Assembly (NCBI GenBank): GCA_002413045.1
Contig: DHWF01000057.1
Span: 1 to 12,359, forward strand
Direction: 5' to 3'
DNA length: 12,359 nt
Source: Chloroflexi bacterium UBA5189
GTDB taxonomy: Bacteria; Chloroflexota; Limnocylindria; Limnocylindrales; CSP1-4
The position numbers and the translations under genes are program-made. Below, in pieces: positions 1 through 7,498 of this stretch (within the stretch, counting starts at the first letter, position 1; each line of letters opens with the position of its first letter). Below the pieces are notes generated by a model. That model saw nothing but the letters and a program-made list of their open reading frames with translations, was not told the origin of the DNA and made no database searches.

Positions 1-2
1 CG

Positions 3-1955
3 ATGGGCGCCCGCCCGATCGCGCTGCTCGACGGGCTGCGCTTCGGACAGCCCGACTGGAGCTTCAGGCGCGCCGTCGCAGGCATCGGCCACTACGGCAA
101 CTGCGTCGGCGTGCCCACGGTCGGTGGCGAGCTCGTGTTCGACCCGTCGTACGCGGACAATCCGCTGGTCAACGTGATGGCGATCGGGCTGCTGGAGGAG
201 CGGCACCTCACCCGCGCCGCTGCGCCGGGCCCCGGCAACCTCGCGGTCCTGTTCGGGAGCGCGACGGGCCGCGACGGCATCGGTGGAGCGTCGGTCCTCG
301 CCTCCGCAACGTTCGGGGACGCGGATGGATCGAAGCGACCTTCCGTGCAGGTCGGCGATCCGTTCGCCGAGAAGCTGCTGATCGAGGCGTCGCTCGAGCT
401 GATCGAGGCTGGACTCGTGGAGGGCCTTCAGGACCTCGGCGCCGCGGGGATCACCTGCGCGACGTCGGAGACTGCCGACCGGGCCGGGACCGGGATCCTC
501 GTCGACCTCGACGCCATCCCGCGGCGCGAACCAGGCATGGCGCCGTTCGAGGTCATGATCTCCGAGAGCCAGGAGCGGATGCTCGCGATCGTCCTGCCGG
601 AGCGATTCCAGGATGTCGCCGCCGTGTGCGCCAGATGGGGCCTGCCGTGTGCGGTGATCGGCCTCGTCACCAACGACGGCGACATCACGATCGTCGAGGG
701 CGGCCTCGAGGGAGGCCGCGAGCTCGCTCGAGTCCCGGCGCGCTTCCTGACCTCCGATGCGATCGTCCACGACCGGCTCGCCGCCCCACCGGAGCGCCGG
801 CGCCTGGCGCCCGCGCCGGGCGCGCCGATCGTTGCCAGCGACCAGCTGCCGGAGCGGGGGATGGACCCCGGCGCCGTGCTCCAGGCCCTCCTGGGATCGC
901 CGAATCTCGCCTCCCGCCGGGCCGTCTTCGAGCAGTACGACTCGACGGTCCAGGCCGCAACGGTCGCGGGACCTGGTCACGGTGCTGCCGTGATCCGCGT
1001 CGCGGGGACGACGAAGGCGCTCGTTGCCGCCACCGATGGCAACGCGGGGGTGACCGCGGCCGATCCGTGGCTGGGCGCGGCGATGAGCGTGGCCGAGGCG
1101 ACCCGCAACGTCGCGATCACCGGCGCGCGGCCGCTCGGCGTCACGAACTGCCTCAACTTCGGCGACCCGACGAAGCCCGACGCCTTCTGGCAGCTCAGCG
1201 AGGCGGTGCGCGGCCTCGGTGACGCGTGTCGCGCGCTCGGGCTGCCGGTGACGGGCGGGAATGTCTCGCTCTACAACGAGTCGGCTCGCGGCCGCATCGC
1301 GCCGACGCCGGAGATCGGCGTCGTGGGGCTGCTGGACGACGTCGAGCGTGCGCTGACGCCAGCCTTCGCCCACGACGGCGACGCGATCCTGCTGATCGGC
1401 GAGGTCGGGCCCGGCCTGGAGGGCAGCGAGTACGCGCGGATTGCCGGTGTCGCGTCGGAGGACGGCCCGCCGGCGCTCGATCTCGCGCTGGAGCGGCGGC
1501 TGCAGGACTTCGTCCGCGAGGCGGCGGCCCGCGGCCTCCTCGAATCGGCGCAGGACGTATCCGGAGGCGGGTTCGCCGTCGCGCTGGCCGAGGCCGCGAT
1601 GTGGGGCCGTCTCGGCGCCCAGGTCCGCCTGCATATCTCCGGCTCGCCGGCGGTGGACCTGTTCGGCGAGAGTCCGAGCCGGCTCGTCCTGTCCACGATT
1701 GCGCGGCACGCTCCGGCCGCGGAGCTCTTGGCTCGCCAGCACGGCCTGCACGTCGAGCGGATCGGCTCCGTCGGCGGGGACCGGCTCGTCGTGGAGCTCG
1801 CCGGCGCAGGCGCCACCGGCTCCGCCGAGGAGCGCGGGTCGCGCGTCGCGGACTCGATCGACGTCGCCCTCGTCCACCTCGAGCGCGCCTGGGAGCACGG
1901 GCTCCCGCGGGCGCTCGGCTGGGATCCCGCGGCCTCGTCGGCGGAGGGCCGCTGA
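3..1955 (+). CDS. purL: Phosphoribosylformylglycinamidine synthase subunit PurL (5'-partial)
   Basis: This is the ATP-dependent FGAM synthase large subunit of the purine pathway (FGAR + glutamine to FGAM), of the small PurL type that works with PurS and PurQ. The 650 visible residues lack roughly the first 90-100 of a usual ~740-residue protein. The ATG at position 3 is an internal Met in the conserved MGARPIALLD segment, so the gene starts before the window. Visible family motifs by fragment residue are SESQERML at 187-194, GGNVSLYN at 418-425 and QDVSGGG at 517-523, the last corresponding to the usual HDVSDGG. No glutaminase domain is present, so purQ (and purS) should be encoded elsewhere, probably just upstream. 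The stop lies 1 nt before the purF ATG, which indicates an operon. Identification is secure; only the true start is unknown. Confidence 0.97.
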   Translation: MGARPIALLDGLRFGQPDWSFRRAVAGIGHYGNCVGVPTVGGELVFDPSYADNPLVNVMAIGLLEERHLTRAAAPGPGNLAVLFGSATGRDGIGGASVLASATFGDADGSKRPSVQVGDPFAEKLLIEASLELIEAGLVEGLQDLGAAGITCATSETADRAGTGILVDLDAIPRREPGMAPFEVMISESQERMLAIVLPERFQDVAAVCARWGLPCAVIGLVTNDGDITIVEGGLEGGRELARVPARFLTSDAIVHDRLAAPPERRRLAPAPGAPIVASDQLPERGMDPGAVLQALLGSPNLASRRAVFEQYDSTVQAATVAGPGHGAAVIRVAGTTKALVAATDGNAGVTAADPWLGAAMSVAEATRNVAITGARPLGVTNCLNFGDPTKPDAFWQLSEAVRGLGDACRALGLPVTGGNVSLYNESARGRIAPTPEIGVVGLLDDVERALTPAFAHDGDAILLIGEVGPGLEGSEYARIAGVASEDGPPALDLALERRLQDFVREAAARGLLESAQDVSGGGFAVALAEAAMWGRLGAQVRLHISGSPAVDLFGESPSRLVLSTIARHAPAAELLARQHGLHVERIGSVGGDRLVVELAGAGATGSAEERGSRVADSIDVALVHLERAWEHGLPRALGWDPAASSAEGR

Positions 1956-1956
1956 G

Positions 1957-3417
1957 ATGTGTGGGGTATTCGGGGTCGCGCTGCCGCCCGGGTCCGGCAC
2001 GGAGGCTGCCGCCGTCGCCTCGACCGGGCTCTTCGGGCTCCAGCATCGCGGCCAGGAATCGGCCGGCCTCGCGGTCAGCGATGGCGCCGAGATCTTCCTG
2101 TACAAGGACCTCGGGATGATCGCCCAGGTGCTCGACGATCGGCGCCTGCCGTCGTTCCGGGGCGACCTCGCGATCGCCCACTGCCGCTACTCGACGACCG
2201 GGTCGACGATCTGGGAGAACGCCCAGCCGACCTTCCGCCTCGGTCCGCGACGCGCGGTCGCAATCGGGCACAACGGCAACCTCGTCAACACGCGGGAGCT
2301 GCTCACCCAGCTCGAGGGCGGCAAGGCGCGACTGGCCGCGACGACCGACACCGAGCTGCTGACGACGCTCCTCGCGGACGAGGAGGCACCGGACACCGTC
2401 CAGGCGCTGCTCCAGCTCCTGCCGCGGGTCCGGGGCGCGTTCGCGCTCGTGATCCTGGACCGCAGCCGGATCATCGGGCTGCGCGATCCGCACGGCTTCC
2501 GGCCGCTCGTCCTTGGGCGCATCCCGGACGCCGGCCCGGCGCGGGACGATGCGGCGCTCTGGGCGAGCGATGGGGCGCGCGACGGCTGGGTCCTCTCGTC
2601 CGAGACGACGGGCCTCGACATCATCGGCGCCGAGTTCGTCCGCGACGTCGAGCCGGGCGAGATGGTGATCCTCGAATCGGGTCGCGAGCCGCGCTCGGTC
2701 CGGTTCGCGCCGGCCAACCCCGCCCTGTGCGTCTTCGAGATGATCTACTTCGCCCGCCCGGACTCGTACATGGAGGGGCGCAACCTGTACGAGGTGCGCC
2801 GTCGGATGGGCGAGCAGCTCGCGGGCGAGCACCCGGCCGAGACCGATCTGGTGATGCCCGTTCCGGACACCGGTGCGCCTGCCGCGGCCGGCTACGCCGA
2901 GGCCTCCGGCATCCCGTTCCGCGAGGGCCTCGTCCGGAATCGCTACACCGGCCGCACGTTCATCCAGCCGTCGCAGACCCTTCGCCACCGCGGCGTGACG
3001 ATGAAGCTCAACCCCCTGCGCGAGGTCGTGCGCGGGAAACGGCTGACGGTCGTCGACGACTCGATCGTGCGCGGCACGACCACCAAGCAGATCGTCGCGC
3101 TGCTACGCAAGGCGGGCGCGGCCGAGGTCCACGTCCGGATCAGCGCGCCGCCGATCTTTCACCCATGCTTCTACGGGATCGACACCCAGATCACCAGCGA
3201 GCTGATCGCCGCGACCAGCTCCGTCGAGGAGATCCGCGACTTCATCGGCGCCGATTCGCTGGGCTACCTGTCGATCAAGGGCGTCCTCGCCGCCCTCGAC
3301 CTGCCGTACGACCGGTTCTGCTTCGCCTGCTTCGACGGGCGCTACCCCGAGCCCGTCCCGTACGACGCCATGAGCCGCAAGTTCATGCTGGAAGAGGCAG
3401 TGCCGGCCGGTGGCTGA
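1957..3417 (+). CDS. purF: Amidophosphoribosyltransferase PurF (Fe-S type, no propeptide)
   Basis: PurF makes 5-phosphoribosylamine from PRPP and glutamine, the committed step of purine synthesis. The 486-residue protein has an N-terminal Ntn glutaminase domain starting Met-Cys-Gly-Val-Phe-Gly, so Cys2 is the nucleophile after Met removal. The C-terminal phosphoribosyltransferase domain carries the PRPP loop VVDDSIVRGTT at 365-375. Cys258, Cys404, Cys455 and Cys458 sit where the Bacillus-type enzyme binds its [4Fe-4S] cluster (contexts ALCVFE, HPCFYG, FCFACF). A good Shine-Dalgarno, GGAGGG at 1943-1948, lies 8 nt before the ATG inside the purL end. No in-frame start codon occurs in the 12 codons upstream, so the propeptide common in Fe-S PurF enzymes is absent. 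The 3' end overlaps purM by 8 nt. Confidence 0.97.
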   Translation: MCGVFGVALPPGSGTEAAAVASTGLFGLQHRGQESAGLAVSDGAEIFLYKDLGMIAQVLDDRRLPSFRGDLAIAHCRYSTTGSTIWENAQPTFRLGPRRAVAIGHNGNLVNTRELLTQLEGGKARLAATTDTELLTTLLADEEAPDTVQALLQLLPRVRGAFALVILDRSRIIGLRDPHGFRPLVLGRIPDAGPARDDAALWASDGARDGWVLSSETTGLDIIGAEFVRDVEPGEMVILESGREPRSVRFAPANPALCVFEMIYFARPDSYMEGRNLYEVRRRMGEQLAGEHPAETDLVMPVPDTGAPAAAGYAEASGIPFREGLVRNRYTGRTFIQPSQTLRHRGVTMKLNPLREVVRGKRLTVVDDSIVRGTTTKQIVALLRKAGAAEVHVRISAPPIFHPCFYGIDTQITSELIAATSSVEEIRDFIGADSLGYLSIKGVLAALDLPYDRFCFACFDGRYPEPVPYDAMSRKFMLEEAVPAGG

Positions 3418-4573
3418 AGGGCGAACGCAGGCCCGCGTGGCGTATGCCCGCGCCGGCGTGGACGTGGGGGCGGGGGAGCGGGCGGTCGAGCTCATGCGCA
3501 AGGCGGTCGAGTCGACGCGGCGGCCCGAGGTGCTCGGCGGCCTCGGCGGGTTCGGCGGCGCGGTCTCGATCCCGGCGAGCTACCGCGAGCCGCTCATCGT
3601 CTCGTCCACCGACGGCGTGGGCACCAAGACCGCGCTGGCGACCGCGCTCGGGCGCTGGGACACGATCGGCATCGACCTCGTGGCGATGTGCGCCGACGAC
3701 GTCGTGTGCAGTGGCGCCGAGCCCCTCGCATTCCTGGACTACATCGCGGTCGGGCGCCTCGACCCGGAAACGGTGTCCGAGCTCGTCGGCGGCGTTGCCG
3801 CGGGTTGTCGCGAGGCGGGCTGCGCGCTCGTGGGCGGCGAGACGGCCGAGCATCCCGGGCTCATGGAGGCCGGCACCTTCGACCTCGCCGGCACCTGCCT
3901 CGGGATCGTCGAGCGCGATTCGGTGCTGGATGGGACGGCGGCGCTTGCGGGTGACGCGATCTTCGGGCTCTCGTCCTCCGGCCTGCATGCCAACGGCTAC
4001 GCGCTGGTCCGGTCGCTGCTCGCCGAGTGGGACATCCCGCTTCACCGGCCGTACCAGGAGCAGCTCGCCCTGACGCTCGGCGATGCCGGGCGCGACGCGG
4101 CGTTCGCCGCCGAGCCGGGCGCCGCGCTCGCGACCGTCGGCGACATCCTGCTCGCCCCCACGCGGATCTACGCCCGCCGGATCCTGGCCGCCCGAACCGC
4201 CCTGCGCGCCGCCGGGCACGACCTGCGTGGCATCGCGCACATCACCGGCGGCGGGTTGCACGGCAACGTGCCGCGGGCGCTCCCGGCCGCGCTCGGCGCC
4301 CGCCTGGATCCATGGCGCTGGCCCATCCCGTCCGTGATGGCCCTCCTCGGCGCGCTCGGCGGGATCGAGGACGGCGAGCTCCGCGCCACCTTCAACGGCG
4401 GGCTCGGGATGGTCGTCGTCGTGGCGCCGGAGGCGGTCGAGGCACTGTCCGCCGTGCTGCCGGATGCGATCCTCGTCGGTGAAGTCGTCGCCGCGAGCGA
4501 TCTCGGCGCCCGGTACGCCGAGGGCCGCCTCGAGGGCGCCTGGCCGGAGGCAGCCCTGGTCGGTCTGCGATGA
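3410..4573 (+). CDS. purM: Phosphoribosylformylglycinamidine cyclo-ligase PurM (AIR synthetase)
   Basis: PurM closes the imidazole ring: FGAM + ATP to aminoimidazole ribonucleotide. At 387 residues it is somewhat longer than the usual ~345. Conserved signatures are AYARAGVDVGAGERAVELM near the N-terminus, STDGVGTK at 66-73, an MCADDVV...GAEPL block, GGETAEHPG from residue 142, GGGLHGNVPRAL, and a C-terminal FNGGLGMVVVV. The family MC.ND position reads D here, a variant I recall in high-GC bacteria. The chosen GTG start at 3410 overlaps the purF stop by 8 nt and has GAAGAGG at 3391-3397. A second in-frame GTG at 3437 would give a protein starting at AYARAGVD and cannot be excluded. The end overlaps the next gene as ATGA, consistent with translational coupling. 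Confidence 0.95.
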   Translation: MAEGRTQARVAYARAGVDVGAGERAVELMRKAVESTRRPEVLGGLGGFGGAVSIPASYREPLIVSSTDGVGTKTALATALGRWDTIGIDLVAMCADDVVCSGAEPLAFLDYIAVGRLDPETVSELVGGVAAGCREAGCALVGGETAEHPGLMEAGTFDLAGTCLGIVERDSVLDGTAALAGDAIFGLSSSGLHANGYALVRSLLAEWDIPLHRPYQEQLALTLGDAGRDAAFAAEPGAALATVGDILLAPTRIYARRILAARTALRAAGHDLRGIAHITGGGLHGNVPRALPAALGARLDPWRWPIPSVMALLGALGGIEDGELRATFNGGLGMVVVVAPEAVEALSAVLPDAILVGEVVAASDLGARYAEGRLEGAWPEAALVGLR

Positions 4574-6849
4574 GCAGGCGGATCGCGGTCGGCGTCTCCG
4601 GCGCCGGGAGCAACCTGCGGGCGCTCGCGGCCGCGGGGGGCCGCGGTGAGCTGGGCGGCGACGTGACGCTCGTGTTCGCGGACCGGGACTGTCCCGCGCT
4701 CGCGTGGGCGGCGGAGCAGGGGATCGAGACGGCGCTGCTGCCTGGCCTTGCGGCGACCGACGAGAACGAGCGCACGGCAGCCGATGCGGCGCTCGCTGCC
4801 ACGCTGACGGCCGCCGGGATCGACGCGGTGGCGCTCGCCGGCTACATGCGGGTCGTCGGGCCGGCGGTGCTCGCGGCATTCCCGGGCCGCATCCTCAACA
4901 CGCACCCGTCGCTGCTGCCCGCGTTCCCGGGCGGGCACGCCGTCCGCGACGCGCTCGCGCACGGCGTTCGCGTCACGGGCTGCACCGTCCACCTCGTTGA
5001 CGCCACCCTCGACGGCGGCCCGATCGTCCTCCAGGAGCCGGTTCGCATCGCGCCCGGCGACGACGAGGCAACCCTCCACGACCGGATCCGTGCCGCCGAG
5101 CATCGACTCCTGCCGAGTGCCGTTGCACTGGTCCTGGCCGGCGCTGTCGCTACCGATGGCCGGCAGGTTCGAGTGGACGCCGCGCGCGCCGACACCGCGC
5201 TGCCGATCCCGCGTCGTGCCCTCCTCAGCGTCAGCGACAAGTCGGGGCTCGCCGAGCTCGGTCGCGGGCTGGTGGCGCACGGGTTCGAGCTCGTCTCGAC
5301 CGGCGGGACCGCCAAGACACTCCGCGACGCCGGGCTCCCGGTAACGGACGTCAGCGCCGTCACCGGCTTCCCGGAGGTCCTCGACGGGCGCGTGAAGACG
5401 CTCCACCCGGCGATCCATGCGGGCGTCCTCGCCGATCGACGGCGGGCCGCGCATCGCGAGGCGCTGCTGGAGGCCGGGATCGCCCCGTTCGAGCTCGTCG
5501 TCGTGAACCTGTACCCGTTCGCGGCGGCGACCGAGCGTCCCGGAATCTCGTTCGACGAGCTCGTCGAAGAGATCGACATCGGCGGGCCCTCGCTGATCCG
5601 GGCAGCCGCGAAGAATCACGCCAGCGTGGCGGTGGTCACCGATCCTTCGCGGTACGCGGCGATCCTGGCGGCGCTCGACGGACCTGCGGGCTTATCGTTG
5701 GGGCTCCGTTCGGCCCTCGCCATCGAGGCGTTCCGGCACACCGCGGCCTACGACGCGCGCATCGCCGCCGAGCTGCCGTGCCGGATGGACAAGGCCGGCA
5801 TCGAGCTGCCGCCCGAACCCGGCCTGCCCCGCTCCGCGGATCCGTTCCCGCCGGTGCTCGTGCTGCCGCTCGAGAAGGTCGAGACACTGCGCTACGGCGA
5901 GAACCCCCACCAGCACGCGGCGCGCTACCGGCGTACCGATCGGGCCGCCCGCGTTGGCGACGGCCCGTTCGCCACGGGCGCGCCGCCGCTCCAGGGCAAG
6001 GCGCTGTCCTACAACAACGTCCTGGACACCTCGGCGGCTGACGGCATCGCGCGCCAGCTCCACGGCCCGGCGTGCGTGATCGTCAAGCACACCAACCCGT
6101 GCGGCGCCGCAGAGCGCACGACGGTCCTCGAGGCGTGGATGGCCGCTCGTGCCGGCGATCCGGACGCGGCGTTCGGTGGGGTCGTGGCGGTCACGCGGCC
6201 CGTCGCCGCAGACCTCGCCGCGGAGCTCACGAGCCTGTTCCTGGAGGTCGTCGTGGCGCCGGCATTCGAGCCGGCCGCCCTCGCGATCCTCGCCGCCAAG
6301 CCAAACCTGCGGCTGGTCGTCGACGGGCGCCTCGACGGCGCGCCGGTGGCCCCACGGCCGGACGGCACCGTCACGGTCGATTATCTCGGGTCGGTGCGCA
6401 GCGCCGGTGGCGCGATCCTCGTCGGCGCCCCGGACGACGCGATCGACGACCCGGCCGAGTGGGTGACGCTGACGTCGCGCGCGCCAACGGACCGCGAGGC
6501 CGCGGATCTCGACCTCGCCTGGCGGCTGGTCCGGAGCGTCGTTTCCAACGCGATCGTCCTCGTCCGCGACGGCCAGCTCGTCGGGCTGGGCTCGGGCCAG
6601 GTCAGCCGGGTCGACGCATGCCGGCAGGCGGTCGCGAAGGCGGCCCGCTTCCACGGCGACGCCCGGGGCGCCGTGGCCGCCTCGGATGCGTTCTTCCCGT
6701 TCGCCGATGGGCCGGAGGTGCTCCTGGACGCCGGCGTGACCGCGATCGTCCAGCCGGGCGGCTCGCTCCGCGACGCCGAGGTCCTGGCCGCGGTCGAGGC
6801 CCGCGGTGCCGCGATGCTGGTCACCGCGCGGCGGCACTTCCGTCACTGA
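4570..6849 (+). CDS. purNH: Fused PurN-PurH: GAR transformylase + AICAR transformylase/IMP cyclohydrolase
   Basis: One uninterrupted 759-residue frame joins two purine enzymes. Residues ~1-190 are PurN (GAR + 10-formyl-THF to FGAR), with SGAGSNLRAL for phosphate binding, AGYMRVVGP for folate binding, and catalytic Asn110, His112 (NTHPSLLPAFPG) and Asp148 (LDGGPI) at spacings equal to E. coli N106/H108/D144. A short linker (~191-212) follows. Residues ~213-759 are complete PurH: an MGS-like IMP cyclohydrolase domain (LLSVSDKSG, STGGTAKTL, GRVKTLHPAIHAG, NLYPF), then the AICAR transformylase with LRYGENPHQ (440-448), Lys506-His507 (VKHTNPCGAA), SNAIVLV, a PGGSLRD block and terminal RRHFRH. Purine-context overlap with purM is ATGA with no Shine-Dalgarno at usual spacing, so expression probably depends on coupling. 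I see no internal stop or frameshift. The separate symbol purNH is descriptive. Confidence 0.95.
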   Translation: MSRRIAVGVSGAGSNLRALAAAGGRGELGGDVTLVFADRDCPALAWAAEQGIETALLPGLAATDENERTAADAALAATLTAAGIDAVALAGYMRVVGPAVLAAFPGRILNTHPSLLPAFPGGHAVRDALAHGVRVTGCTVHLVDATLDGGPIVLQEPVRIAPGDDEATLHDRIRAAEHRLLPSAVALVLAGAVATDGRQVRVDAARADTALPIPRRALLSVSDKSGLAELGRGLVAHGFELVSTGGTAKTLRDAGLPVTDVSAVTGFPEVLDGRVKTLHPAIHAGVLADRRRAAHREALLEAGIAPFELVVVNLYPFAAATERPGISFDELVEEIDIGGPSLIRAAAKNHASVAVVTDPSRYAAILAALDGPAGLSLGLRSALAIEAFRHTAAYDARIAAELPCRMDKAGIELPPEPGLPRSADPFPPVLVLPLEKVETLRYGENPHQHAARYRRTDRAARVGDGPFATGAPPLQGKALSYNNVLDTSAADGIARQLHGPACVIVKHTNPCGAAERTTVLEAWMAARAGDPDAAFGGVVAVTRPVAADLAAELTSLFLEVVVAPAFEPAALAILAAKPNLRLVVDGRLDGAPVAPRPDGTVTVDYLGSVRSAGGAILVGAPDDAIDDPAEWVTLTSRAPTDREAADLDLAWRLVRSVVSNAIVLVRDGQLVGLGSGQVSRVDACRQAVAKAARFHGDARGAVAASDAFFPFADGPEVLLDAGVTAIVQPGGSLRDAEVLAAVEARGAAMLVTARRHFRH

Positions 6850-6860
6850 CCGCGGAGGCG

Positions 6861-6866
6861 GATACT
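6861..6866 (+). promoter_or_regulatory. Possible -10 element for a leaderless SnoaL-like transcript
   Basis: GATACT matches the sigma-70 -10 consensus at 4 of 6 positions and ends 7 nt before the ATG at 6874, the spacing expected of a leaderless mRNA. No convincing -35 is visible at 17 nt upstream. The competing view is that the GGAGG at 6854-6858 is a Shine-Dalgarno, but its 15-nt spacing to the ATG is long. Confidence 0.25.
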
Positions 6867-6873
6867 TCGCGCG

Positions 6874-7314
6874 ATGGCACACCCGACGAACCAGGAGATC
6901 GTGACCCGCTACGGGGCGGCGCTGGCGGCGCACGACATGTCGGCCCTCGCGGCGCTGCGGCATCCCGACTGGACCGTGTACTGGCCCCAATCCGGCGAGC
7001 TCGTCCACAGCACGCAGGCGTTCGCGGAGATCATCGAGAACTACCCCGGCGGAGCGCCAACGATCGTGATCACCCGGACCGTCGGGGCGGAGGACCAGTG
7101 GGTCGTCACCGCCGGCAACACGCCGATGCGCGTGGAGGGGAGCGGCGACTTCTGGTGGTCCGAGTGGCGGATCGAGTACCCGAACGGCGAGGCCTACGTC
7201 GTCGTCGACCTGATCGAGCTGCGCGATGGCCTCGTCCACCGCGAGACGACGTACTGGGCAGCCCCGTTCGATGCCCCGGCGTGGCGCGCGCCGTGGGTCG
7301 ACCGCCCCGCTTGA
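6874..7314 (+). CDS. SnoaL-like / NTF2-like small protein
   Basis: This 146-residue protein opens with a helix of the type found in SnoaL/NTF2-like proteins (NQEIVTRYGAALAAHDMSAL), followed by HPDWTVYWPQSGEL and later strands WWSEWRIEYPNGEAYVVVDLIELRDGLVHR. This helix-plus-curved-sheet layout with a C-terminal 'DGLVHRETTYW' strand is typical of the superfamily, which includes polyketide cyclases, isomerases and many uncharacterised binding proteins. There is no signal peptide or membrane segment. The substrate and reaction cannot be inferred. It follows purNH by 24 nt on the same strand, but function and start signal suggest it may be a separate or loosely linked unit. The stop is 22 nt from a reverse-strand stop at 7336 described in the findings. 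Family call is fairly sure; specific function is unknown. Confidence 0.85.
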   Translation: MAHPTNQEIVTRYGAALAAHDMSALAALRHPDWTVYWPQSGELVHSTQAFAEIIENYPGGAPTIVITRTVGAEDQWVVTAGNTPMRVEGSGDFWWSEWRIEYPNGEAYVVVDLIELRDGLVHRETTYWAAPFDAPAWRAPWVDRPA

Positions 7315-7345
7315 CCGCGTCGCGCGCCGCACCGATCATCCGAGC

Positions 7346-7405
7346 ATGACCCGCCGCGCGAGCCACATGGCGATGCCGCGGCGGTCGAGTCGCTCGCGGG
7401 CCTGA
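7346..7405 (+). other. 19-residue ORF in the metG leader (possible leader peptide)
   Basis: A short frame from ATG 7346 to TGA 7403-7405 encodes an Arg-rich 19-mer with two internal Met residues at positions 8 and 10. It ends exactly where the large stem-loop at 7404-7440 begins, and the two Met codons (7367-7369 and 7373-7375) fall in the loop of the preceding stem. A leader peptide controlling metG by Met-codon stalling would look like this. There is no good Shine-Dalgarno before it, so translation is unproven. Confidence 0.2.
7351..7384 (+). promoter_or_regulatory. metG leader stem-loop 1
   Basis: CCGCCGCG at 7351-7358 is perfectly complementary to CGCGGCGG at 7377-7384, with an 18-nt loop. 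The 3' arm (CGGCGG at 7379-7384) can alternatively pair with CCGCCG at 7427-7432 in the 3' arm of stem-loop 2, so the two structures could be mutually exclusive. GC-rich DNA makes such stems easily, so function is uncertain. Confidence 0.3.
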
Positions 7406-7440
7406 TCGAAGGCCGGCGGCGACCGGCCGCCGGCTCGATC
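7404..7440 (+). terminator. Large stem-loop before metG (terminator or attenuator without U-tract)
   Basis: A 9-bp perfect inverted repeat (GCCGGCGGC at 7412-7420, GCCGCCGGC at 7426-7434, loop GACCG) is extended by a second perfect 6-bp segment (GATCGA at 7404-7409 with TCGATC at 7435-7440) across a 2-nt bulge. Fifteen base pairs make it the strongest hairpin I found in the window. No T-run follows on the plus strand. It may end the upstream transcript, act as an attenuator for metG, or serve a lost minus-strand gene. Confidence 0.5.
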
Positions 7441-7444
7441 GAGC

Positions 7445-7463
7445 GCGCCACGGAGCGTGGCGC
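7445..7463 (+). promoter_or_regulatory. metG leader stem-loop 3
   Basis: GCGCCAC at 7445-7451 pairs perfectly with GTGGCGC at 7457-7463 around a GGAGC loop. It begins 4 nt after the preceding large hairpin and lies 35 nt before the metG ATG. The loop carries GGAG, but no plausible start codon is correctly spaced downstream except non-conserved ones, so I do not call it a ribosome binding site. Confidence 0.4.
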
Positions 7464-7498
7464 CGACGCGAACCCCGCCACCGACCCCTGAGGACCCG

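Noticed and set aside
3..5. ATG at the window start as the true start of purL
   Set aside because: MGARPIALLD is an internal conserved segment of PurL, and about 90-100 N-terminal residues are missing.
1195..2988. 597-codon minus-strand frame opposite purL and purF
   Set aside because: Low-complexity Arg/Ala/Pro-rich translation overlapping two certain genes; explained by G/C third-position bias.
1959..4073. 704-codon plus-strand frame overlapping purF and purM out of phase
   Set aside because: It is the +2-shifted reading of two certain genes, very rich in Arg, Pro and Gly, with no conserved block.
5692..7332. 546-codon minus-strand frame opposite purNH and the SnoaL-like gene
   Set aside because: It reads as repeated charged segments with no motif and lies wholly over confident plus-strand genes.
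7457..7498. GTG start giving metG 14 extra residues
   Set aside because: The extension is Pro/Thr-rich and non-homologous and would begin within stem-loop 3, whereas the ATG at 7499 starts right at the conserved RFYLTTAIAYPN segment.
7315..7498. A tRNA or T-box in the gap before metG
   Set aside because: I found no cloverleaf arms, no TTCGA-type T-arm with matching acceptor stem, and no T-box consensus. Only simple stem-loops are visible.
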